DNA of 64,000 nt, taken from the NCBI GenBank assembly GCA_023079485.1, contig CM041083.1:108851554-108915553 (forward strand), given 5' to 3'. The position numbers and the translations under genes are program-made. The notes beneath the pieces are model-generated. The model saw only the letters and a list, made by a program, of their open reading frames with translations, searched no databases and was not told where the DNA came from. Source of the stretch: Archilochus colubris (Eukaryota > Chordata > Aves > Apodiformes > Trochilidae). Of the stretch, positions 1 through 8,586 are shown in pieces; the stretch's first letter is position 1, and each line of letters starts with the position of its first letter.

Positions 1-499
1 AGGTGGCTGCTTGGCAATATTGTAGTACTGGGCACAAAGGCTGAGAACAGAAAGACTTTTGTGTGCTTTCTGTGCTCCAGAAAGCATCCCAGAATGCAAG
101 ATGGAGGAATTTTTCTGCATTACTACAAGGGTAATATAAGGGCAGTGCAAGAAGCTGAAAAGGAAAAGACAGATTTGATCAGTGGAGCCCAGCAAGGAGA
201 TCTGTCTTCACAAAGTGTGTACAGACTACAACTGGCTGTGATCATCTGACTCAGCATGGGAGGGGGTGAGAATTAAAGATAAGGAGGTCATTTCAGTTTG
301 ATGCCTGATGCTTTATGAAGCATTGCTTGTACCACCTGTATTTACATGGTCACTTTGAGCATACTCACCTCCTCCGGGACTCAGCCTCCTGGATGAAGCG
401 GAGTTGTGCACAGACTAAGGCTGCTGTTGGCTGCAGCTTTGCTTGGAGGGTTGTTCAGGTGGGGAGAGGTATTGCCAGTGATGAAGAGGGTAGGTCTCC
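1..499. other. Non-coding sequence, nothing recognised
   Basis: No gene, RNA or repeat is recognised here. Short open frames are present but match no known protein. CR1 similarity only begins near 500. Confidence 0.5.
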
Positions 500-780
500 T
501 GAGGAGAACCTCAGGGAATTGGGATTGTTTAGTCTGGAAAAGAAGAGGCTGAGGGGAGACCTTATTGGACTTTACAACTACATGAAAGGAGGTTTTAGTG
601 GGGTAGATTCTGGTATCTTCTCCGAAGTAACCAGTGATGGGATGAGAAGAAATGGCCTCAAGTTATGCCAGGGGAGGTTTAGATTGGATATTAGGAAAAA
701 GTTTTTACTGAAAGAGTTGTAAAGCACTGGAACAGACTGCCTGGGTATATGGTTGTGTCACCATCCCTGGAGGTGTTAAA
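500..780 (+). pseudogene. CR1 ORF2 C-terminal fragment, frameshifted
   Basis: This is the coding part of the CR1 copy above and covers only the segment downstream of the reverse-transcriptase core. No catalytic residues are included. The frame is open from about 500 to the stop at 719-721. A one-base deletion near 700 then moves the homologous continuation into another frame, where [13 protein letters not shown] and SPSLEVLKE can be read up to about 780. An open frame that starts with ATG at 315 reads through upstream non-CR1 DNA, and that ATG is not a real start. Confidence 0.85.
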
Positions 781-893
781 AGAACCATGTGGATGTGGCA
801 CTTCAAGACTTGGCTTTATGGGTATGGTGGTGTTTGCTGGTTGGACTTGGTGTTCTTAGAGGACTTTTCCAACCTTAATGATTCTATGATGCT
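500..893 (+). mobile_element. CR1 LINE, 5'-truncated 3' end
   Basis: This is the last part of a CR1 non-LTR retrotransposon. In frame from about 500 it encodes the conserved C-terminal ORF2 stretch, with the words [26 protein letters not shown] and [13 protein letters not shown]. Around 698-706 one base appears to be missing compared with the related copy at 45.5 kb. The frame therefore runs into a stop at 719-721, while the expected continuation ([12 protein letters not shown]) lies in another frame. The 3' untranslated part reads GGACTTGGTGTTCTTAGAGG and then TTTTCCAACCTTAATGATTC, and the element ends in a remnant of the ATTCTATG tail at about 880-893. It is dead and was probably 5' truncated on insertion. 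The CR1 family assignment is firm; the subfamily is not resolved. Confidence 0.93.
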
Positions 894-2245
894 AGGAACC
901 TATTCCCAAACATTTGGGAATAGTGGTACTGACCAAATAAATCTTGTGGTCATAATCTTTAATTTTGAGAGGACAAAAGCCACATATGACTCTCTGGGGA
1001 AAAATAAAAAGCATCTTATATATTGAAACGTTGTATCCACATCTTAGTATACTAGATAGCAGTTCCTTGACTAACTTGGAAGGTCCTAGAGCTCTTTACC
1101 TCAGAAAAAGACCAAAAAATGACAGTATGGAGCAAAATGGCTAACTTGCAGAGGCCGAGTGGCAGAGAAGATTATTGGTTTTGTTTTTCATCCTATAGTG
1201 TCCAATGAGATTAAACCTGAACAATGTTTTTGCTATTCTATCTCCATGATAAACAGTGGAAACTACTCTTGCTGATAGAATACCTGGAAACTACTTTGTT
1301 GTTGGAGTGCTTCAGAGCCTTCTTTTCATTTTTTTATGGCTTTACAAGTGGAATGTTGGTAGCTGAGAAGCTGAGAAAGATCAGGGAGGCTTGTATGCCT
1401 CAAGGTTATTCTGATTTGTTTAGTCCTCTGTTTTACACACACTGGGGACTGATAGCATTTTCCTTCCCCTTGTGTTTATTTTATATTCCTCCATCAAATC
1501 TGAGGAATCTCTACCATTGTGTCCTAAGAGCACCCTTCTGCCAAAAGTCTGTTAATTGCGCCTGTGTCATTATTTACAGGCCTGGTGTCTGCTTAATGTG
1601 TCTGAGGACTGATTTACACCTCTAATTAATGTAAATTTACACCCCAATCTTGTTTAATCTGCCCCTGCCAGGCTCACACACTTGGCTGCATAGAACATTT
1701 CCCCCCTTTTGATAACATCAGGCTCTCCAAAATCAGCTTCGCCCTATTCAGCACCTTCTAACTGCAGATACAGAGAGCCAGCTGGATAGGTAGGTGCCAA
1801 ACTACTTGATACCAGGATTTGTATTTTTATTTATAATTGTGAGCTTGTGCAACAACATGTTGAGTCTAAACTCTCATGTGAAGTCCCTGCTAGTCAGCAG
1901 AGGCAGCAATGTGGTTTAGCATACTCTGACAAGCAATAGAGGGCACTACACAGGTGAAAAAGCAATGGGCTGTGTCTTCACAGGAGATGATATAACTTGG
2001 GGGACACATCTAAATGCTTCTTTCATTATTGTACTGTTCTGAGACTCGCTGCTTTGCCTGAAGAATACAGACAGAGCTGCCATTATAGTGTTTATGTCTC
2101 ATTTCTCAAGGTGAACTGGGAAGAACAGGCAATAATAATACTTCTTTATTGTGAATTGCCTCTGCAGATCCTTGCTCTTGGGAACATGCCTCAGCATAGC
2201 CTATAGAACAACTCTGGCACATCACCAGGGATTGCTTCATCCATA
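894..2245. other. Non-coding sequence, nothing firm
   Basis: No gene or repeat is recognised with confidence. The word ATTTACACC occurs twice within 33 bases (1612-1620 and 1635-1643). The open frame at 1224-1625 (133 codons) matches no family I know and is probably chance. Confidence 0.45.
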
Positions 2246-2312
2246 TTTATAAAGCACTTAGATACCTTTCAAGCAAAGATGCAAGGCATGCATTGTGTTA
2301 TTTTTAAAATGT
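2246..2312 (+). repeat. Possible old amniote interspersed-repeat relic
   Basis: The stretch TTTATAAAGCACTTAGATAC, followed by a CAAGCAAAGATGCAAGGCAT-like stretch, resembles the tail of an old interspersed repeat common in reptile and bird genomes (TATAAAGCRCTTTGAGAT followed by a GCAAGGTATT-like end). This is recalled pattern similarity, not an alignment, and the family is left unnamed. Confidence 0.35.
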
Positions 2313-4589
2313 GGTGAATATGCTGCTCCTGGCACTGTGCACTGCCTGTGCTAGGCCTTCAGAGTCCACACATACAAAGCAGGCGCAGTAAGAGGCAGTG
2401 CTCAGAAGCTTTGAAAACCAGTTAGGTAGAGCACAGCACTGCCCATGCATGTGCATAGGCCTCCACATGTGTGTACATCAGTGAACAGGGTCACTCACCT
2501 CTGCTGTTTGCAGTGTTGTCACCTGAAAGGAAGTCTCTGACTACTTCTCTTCCTTCCTTTACATTATTTGGAAACTGCTGTCTCAGTCATTGGAGAAGTG
2601 CTGGTAGTGAATGGCTTCCTGTAAGCACAAGTGGTGTCAGTGTCTGGGTCAGTGGTACCACTCATGATGTCTGGTTGGGGACCAGAGGTGGACCCTTGCT
2701 TTCTCTGACAGCTGGGCTGTGGGAAACCTGATCCAAGGGATGCCTTTGCCTGGCTAATTGAGCAGATTGAACCAGGTATTCCTACTTTCTTTGTCCTGGT
2801 GATAACCCCAGGCTTCCTGACTACTCTGCACTGTGTAGAAATACCAAGCAGATCTGTGGTCCTGTCTTGAGGTTTCCCACCCATTCCTGTGCTATTGAGT
2901 CCTGCCCAGGGAATACATTACATACAGCAGAACAGCTTCAGGAGAAAGTGGCATGTTGCCCAACAGGAGTTTGAGGTGACCTCTCTCAAAGCCCCTCTTT
3001 TTCTGACTCTGCTGACACTTTTCACTCTAGGAGAGCCTTCACATACATGGGACCACCAGTGAGCTACTGAAAAGGTCTGATCTGTCTGAGAAATTAACCT
3101 GGAGATGAGATCACAGGCAGATCTGAGTCCAGGCAGCTCCTTGAACTCTCTGCCTGGTTGTTAGTGCTGACAGAAGTAGTTGGGAAATTGAGACTCTGTA
3201 GGGAAAAGAAAAGAATCGGGATGCAGGGATTTAGAACATATTGCTAAATTTCTTCTGTTGAATTTGTAGTGGAACACAAGGCCAGGTTTTAGTCTGATAG
3301 TCTAACTTATCCCTCATGAATGCTAACAATGAATGTCTAAATTGAGCAAACTGGTGCTTGGCACCCCTACATGGAGTAAAATCTGAAAAAAAAAAAAAAT
3401 TCATAACCAAACAGCATAAATGACACTGACCTGTTTATTTTTCCAAAGAGCTCCCTATCTCTTGTGGAGATGTTATTTGGTTTTTTTTATTATTATTATT
3501 TGTTTGTTTGTTTTTGCTTTGGTTGTTTTTTTTAAGAAATACAGCCCATAGCATAACAAGGTAGAAAAAAAGTTTTATGTAAGTATACATACACATTAAG
3601 TATTTCTGTAAGTATACAAACACATTAGAAATGGCATAACAATTATTGTTGTAAATCACTTGCTTGATAGATTTACCCTTTATTTGTAGTGATGGTGTTA
3701 TATGTACTTTAGGGTTTTAGTGATGGTAGGAGAAAATTAAAGCCACAGTTGCTTAAAAAATAATTTCCAGGCATTTTGGAGCATATATTGGTGGTGAGTT
3801 TTTCCACCTGTCTTGCTTGGACACCACAGGTATCTAGGTCTTTTCCTTGTCTCAACCCCTGTTTGCCACTGCAGAGCACAGCTGCAAAACCCTGGCTGCA
3901 GGGGGGTTGATGGGAGAGCTGCTCACTGAGTTTCTCACTGGCATTTTGCTCTTGACAAAAGGTTCTGGGTCTGTTGGATCTCTGAGTTCAGTGTCGGTGC
4001 TGCCTGCTGTTTTTTTGTTGTGCTCTGTATTGTGTTCTAAGAGGTGGTTTTGCAGAATGTTTATGTCCTGGAGGATGAGATTTCATTTTGAACACAATTA
4101 GGGCTACTTCAGCTCTGTCCTCAATAAACTCCTGTTTGACTAGCAGAAAGCTCTACTTGCTCTGAGCCAAAGGGCTGATGTAGGAGTGAGTGGTGTGAGC
4201 AGAGGACATAACAAGGAGCTGAAGAAGGAAAAATTCAATCAAGGCAATGCTGGGGAAGAAGAAGGTTTTGAACAGAGTGAGGAAAGAACAGCCATTCACT
4301 CACTCACTGCACAGGCATGTGTTTGGCTCAGGTGACAAACTAAAAACTTTCTAAGATGTTTCTCAACCTCAAAGAGGAGTAGAACATCCCACTGCTTTTC
4401 AAGCTTTCCAATGGAAAGGACTCCAGTATGCAGGGCTGGTCAGCTCAGACCAGGTGCAGGCTGACCTCTCCTGGCACTGCCCCATGCTAAGCAGACAGGT
4501 CAGCTCTCTACCCCAGATGGGAAATGAACTTGGAGAGAGAAATCTGCACACAAGCCCTTCCTTTTGTAAAGGGCCTCCCCTGCCCCTTT
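2313..4589. other. Non-coding sequence with T-rich tracts
   Basis: No gene is recognised. The block holds an A-run at 3386-3399 and a T-rich stretch at 3477-3534 with ATT and TTTG repeats. Open frames of 70-110 codons lie on both strands with no recognisable domain. Confidence 0.5.
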
Positions 4590-4737
4590 GGTTGATCTCT
4601 GCCCACAGGCACAGGGCTCCTGAGCAACCTGCTCTAGTTGAAGATGTCCCTGCTCACTGCAGGGGGGGTGGATGATCTCTAAGTGGCTCTTCCAGCTCAA
4701 ACTCTTCTGTGATTCCTCTGGGCCTGAGGTGCTGATG
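4590..4737 (+). mobile_element. CR1 LINE 3' tail
   Basis: This is only the 3' untranslated end of a CR1. It reads GAGCAACCTGCTCTAGTTGA, then TGTCCCTGCTCACTGCAGGG, then GGATGATCTCTAAGTGGCTC, and it closes with TTCTGTGATTCCTCTGGG, a worn octamer tail. This is the 'gagcaacctggtctag' type of 3' end, also seen at 8.45 kb and, on the other strand, at 20.42 kb. It points the opposite way to the CR1 body that begins about 60 bases downstream, so the two are probably separate insertions. Confidence 0.85.
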
Positions 4738-4794
4738 ATGCAGGCGGTGTGGGTGTGGGCATGCAGAACCTACCTGCAAGAGGCTAAGAGACAC

Positions 4795-5490
4795 ATCCTG
4801 CAAACTTACTGAGGGTGCACTCAGTCTCCTTGTCAAAATTATTGATAATTTTATTAAAGAGAACTGGCCCCAACACTGAGCCCTCGGGAACACCACTTGT
4901 GCCTGGCTGCCACTTAACTCCACTCACCACAGCCCTTTGGTTCTGGCCATCTATCCAGTTTTATACCCATTGAAGCATATACCTGTCCAAGCTATGAGAA
5001 GCCAGTTTCTCCAGGAGAATGCTGTGGGAAAAAAGTGTCAAAAGCTTTATTAAAGTTTAGGTGGATAACATCGACAGCTTTCCTTTCATCTACTAAATGG
5101 GTCACCTTATCATAGTAGGAGATCAGGTTCGTCTAGCAGGACTTGCCTTTAATGACCCCATTTTGACTGCCCCTTATCATTTGTTTGTCTTGCATGTGCC
5201 ACATGATGGCACTCAAGATGAACTGCTTCATAAGCTTCCCCAGGGTCAGACTGACAGGTCTGTAGTTCCCTGGGTACATCCTCTGGCCCTTCTCATACAT
5301 TGGTGTCATGTTGGCTAACTTCCAGTTGACTAACTGGGTCCTCTCTGGTTAGACAAGACTGCTGACAGATGAGGACAAGTGGCATGGTGACCACTTCCAC
5401 CTGCTCTGTCGGTACCCTTGGGTGGATCCCACCCAGTCCCAGAGACTGTGTTGAAGTGGTGCAGCAGGTCACTAACCCTCTCCCTGCAAG
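4795..5490 (-). pseudogene. CR1 reverse transcriptase (middle part), broken
   Basis: The minus strand encodes scattered but clear pieces of the CR1 RT: HFNTV, GIHPRVPTEQ, QQSCLTRE, a Y-R-PVSLT-like region, and AVDVIHLNFNKAFDTFF. The last is RT motif A, where the related elements have LDFSKAFD. The catalytic aspartate codon now reads AAC (asparagine, 5055-5057 on the plus strand). The downstream part reads [20 protein letters not shown] and then SKFA, where similarity stops just before the second catalytic motif (ADD). Premature stops and several frame changes break the frame. It is a fragment with no possible activity. Confidence 0.85.
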
Positions 5491-5509
5491 CAAGCCTGGT
5501 TTTATCCCC

Positions 5510-6190
5510 TTCCCTCTTTAAACTGAGTTTAAATCTCTATCGGTGAGCCCTTCTACCTCCTGTGAAAAAACTCTTTTCCCCTGTGAGACAGGTGCACCCC
5601 ATCTGTTGCCAGCAGGCCTGGGATTGTGTACACCAACCTATGATCAAAGACCGCAAAATTCTGCTCTTGACATGAGGCTTGGAGCCAGGTATCGATCTAT
5701 TGAACATTCCTGTTTCTTCCCTCATCATTCCCAGTAACTACAAGGATAGAGAAGAACACTAATTGTGCTGCTGATCATTTCACCAGTCTCAAGGCCATGA
5801 AGTCTGTCTTGCTTGCCCTCAGATTTATTGTTGTAACTTCATCACTGCTCACCTGAAAAATCAATAATGGGTAGTAATCTGAGTGCCAACTTTCTCTTCA
5901 CATCTTGAACCCAGATCCCAGGGAAGCAGCAGACTTCCCTAAGAAATACATGCAGTCTGCAAAGAGAGCCTTCTGTTGTCTTCAGAAGGGAGCCTGCTAT
6001 GAAAAAGGACATGTCTTTTTTTTTCTTTTTTCTTTATGAAAGCAGTTTTGACACAGGGCATAGGCCAGCTTAACCTCAACACCACCTCCCACGTAGGTGA
6101 GCCATCATCCTCATTAATGTTTGGTTCCACTTGCAAAGTCTCATACCTGTTATGCCAGGGCACCTGGGAAGGTGGGATAGTCACAGAGCA
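5510..6190 (-). pseudogene. CR1 ORF1 with SGNH/GDSL esterase-like domain, broken
   Basis: CR1 ORF1 proteins carry an SGNH/GDSL esterase-like domain (established for CR1-like LINEs). On the minus strand, from about 6170 down to 5520, I read in shifting frames VPWHNRYETLQVEPN, then a lysine-rich run, FQVSSDEVTT, LRASKTDFMAL, and finally LLATDGVHLSHRGKE. The last holds the D-x-x-H pair of SGNH block V (Asp codon 5601-5603, His codon 5592-5594). The block I serine region (GDS), expected just after the lysine run, is not readable. Stops and frameshifts occur throughout. The identification rests on several ordered matches, so the family call is good, but there is no working enzyme. Confidence 0.78.
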
Positions 6191-6240
6191 GACATGCCTG
6201 CTGCACCAGGCAGGAACTTGTTGCTATTGTCCTCTATTCC

Positions 6241-8447
6241 TAAAGTCACTTTTTTTTCAGCCAGGTGAAGAAAAAACAGGGAATCCTCCATACCATGTGT
6301 TCTGTCAGCATGTTGGGCCTGTATCAAGAAAGATAAGACATCCTCTGAAAAAGGAAAGGTTTGGTTTAACCCAGGTCAGCATCCTGACTCCCCATAGCAT
6401 CTCAAATACAAGGGATAATGGTAGGAAGTGAGTGACATGGGATAAAACAGAGCAGCTGGGGGCTAAGGGCAAGACTGCTTTTTGGGGGTCAGTTTTGGCT
6501 GATGGTGACAGTGAAACAATGGCCTAATCCCATTCCAGTTCTGTCATGTCTTGGAACCAAAGCAAATTATTGAAGAAGCATTGTCTAGCCCAACCAGGTG
6601 GATCAATTCTGCAAAAATCACTTTTGTTTCTGTGTTGACTGATGACAAGCCTCACACTGCTTTCAAAGAGGTACCATTTCAAAGTGGTCCCACATGTAAT
6701 TAATGAGCAGAAAACCAGTAGCTGATTATGAAAGATTCCACCTTATCCCACAAAAGAGGTTTGCAAGTGAGAGATTGCTTCTTTTTGTGGTGAGCAGAGG
6801 AAGCCACTCTGTCTTGAGGCATATAAAATGGCCCAAGGTGGAGTGCTTGAGAAATTACCCTTTTCTGCCAAGCAGGGTGTAACAGGACTCTAGCAATGCA
6901 CATTTCTCTGGTAGTTTGAAGTGTGACTTCTGAGATATTAATTTGTAGATAAATGCATATATTAATCTAATCTACCTCTTCCATTCTTTTTTTTCATTGG
7001 GTTGTTTTCTTGGGAGCAGAGTGGATATTGCTTACAAAACAAAGGTAAGCCCTTTAAACAAACAAAAAAATTGTAATCTGCAACTAAGCTTTTGAATAAT
7101 ACTTTTATACTCAACAACAATAAACTAATACTATTTTAAGAGGTTAGGAAATCAACGTTTTCTATGCTTTCTTTTAGGTGAAGTCAATTGTAAAAGAAAA
7201 AAACTTGGGTAATGAATACTAAGTTATTCATGACTTTTTTGAAGAAGAAATAACAGTGTGCCTCCTGTGAATATTAAGTAAAAGTAACCTTAGGGGGATG
7301 GGTTGGACGGTGTGAGTCATATACAGGTTTTGAATTATTGATGTTCTACAACCGTCAGCCCTTACAAGTTTGCACTGTGTGTCTTAGTTCCTTCAAGGCA
7401 GGTGGAATAAGTTTCTGCAGATCCATATGTTTCCACAATAAGATACCATGGAAGCACATGACAGAATTCATAGTACTGCTGATTTTTGAACTACCTCTCT
7501 GCAGAGTGCAGCTCCTCTTGCAAAACAGCATGTAGCCATGCTTTTCCCAGGGGCTATTCAGGCACATTTTTTGTGCTCCAGCCCAGTACATTTCCATGAG
7601 CTACTTCCCAATTGCCTATTTTGAACACTCCATGATTGCCTTAGGAGTGTGGTCTCATTAGTTTTTTCTCAGATCTGAGTTTGATGAAGGTAATGCTGAT
7701 GGCTAACAAGGCTCTGCCCTACAACATGTTGGTATCTCCAGTTTTAAGAAACCAGAAAGTGTGAAAATTGGGACATAAAGTATCCAAAAGATATTAAAAA
7801 GAGTTATTAAACTGCTGTTGTGTTGTCCATCTCAGCTGCCTCCGTGCAGTGTGATGTGGTTACCAGTTACAATGCTCGTGTTCTCTCTTTTCTGTGACAT
7901 GATGGCCCCTTTAGAGTGGATGGTGCTCCTTGACTGGATAGAAATTGTTACTACTGGTTCATTCTCAGAATTCAGTGTGTGGCCCCAGAACTTATTTACT
8001 GCAAACCATTTAAATCCTGCTGAGACCCCATTCTAATTGATTTCCTCAGGTCTGTTTTGATTTAATTTGTGCCACTGTACATTATGCAAGCACTAGAGAG
8101 AAAATTCACTCTTCTGCTGTGAGTGGAAAAGATTATACTCTGTTGAAATGTTCCTTGCAAGCTCTCTGAAGAGAGTTTGAAGGGAATGACAATGGTCAAT
8201 AGTATGTGAATACTGGGGAGCTTCATGCCTATGTTTTATGGGCAGTAGTAATGGGCAGGAACTTCTAGGCTTTGACCATCATTAGGGGAATCAGCAGGAT
8301 GACTGGACCAGAGTGACAGAGAATGTTGTTCTGAGGTTCTGGCCTGTGTTTTAGAAGAAAGAAGCTCAGGAAAGTGTGATCAGGCTAGGGGATTTCAGGC
8401 CTCATCAGAAGACCTGTGCACAAACATGCTATGCATGTTTGCATGGT
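6241..8447. other. Non-coding sequence, AT-rich in part
   Basis: No gene is recognised. The 6.95-7.25 kb part is AT-rich. A pyrimidine tract with AG at 7018-7019 and a GGTAAGC donor-like site at 7043-7049 frame a 25-base exon-like segment, which is too short to judge. The first 200 bases may still contain worn CR1 5' sequence. Confidence 0.45.
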
Positions 8448-8586
8448 CCAGAAGTGTTCAAGCTCAGGTTGGATGGGGCTTGGAGCAACCTGGTCTAATG
8501 CAATGTGTTCCTGACCATGCAGGGGGATTGGGACTAGATGGTTTTTAAGGTTCTTTCCAACCTGAACCATTCTGTGATTCTGTGAC
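8448..8586 (+). mobile_element. CR1 LINE 3' tail
   Basis: This is a 5'-truncated CR1 that keeps only its 3' end: GTTCAAGCTCAGGTTGGATG, GGGCTTGGAGCAACCTGGTC, GGGGGATTGGGACTAGATGG, TTCTTTCCAACCTGAACC, and the octamer tail ATTCTGTGATTCTGTGA. It is the same 3' type as the tail at 4.59 kb and is better preserved. It contains no coding sequence. Confidence 0.93.

Larger units (their letters stand above)
4795..6240 (-). mobile_element. Decayed, internally deleted CR1 body (ORF1 to RT)
   Basis: Read on the minus strand, this is an old CR1 containing the end of ORF1, the short ORF1-ORF2 spacer, and then the middle of the ORF2 reverse transcriptase. The spacer (AAGGGGATAAAACCAGGCTT on the minus strand) joins RT sequence directly at about 5480-5495. 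The apurinic endonuclease and the start of ORF2 are therefore missing, which is probably a deletion of more than 1 kb. The RT part stops at about 4795, at the first bases of the FADD catalytic motif, and the whole 3' end is absent. Many stops and frameshifts show that it is long dead. The 5' limit near 6240 is where similarity fades and may lie further out. Confidence 0.88.

Noticed and set aside
4590..6240. Twin-priming inversion as the origin of the head-on CR1 pair
   Set aside because: Twin priming puts the inverted part upstream of the tail-bearing part on the tail strand. Here the inverted part lies downstream of the tail, so separate insertions or a later rearrangement fit better.
7020..7044. 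25-base microexon candidate between a TTTTCTTGGGAGCAG acceptor and an AAAG|GTAAGC donor
   Set aside because: It is too short to judge coding potential, and such site pairs are common by chance.
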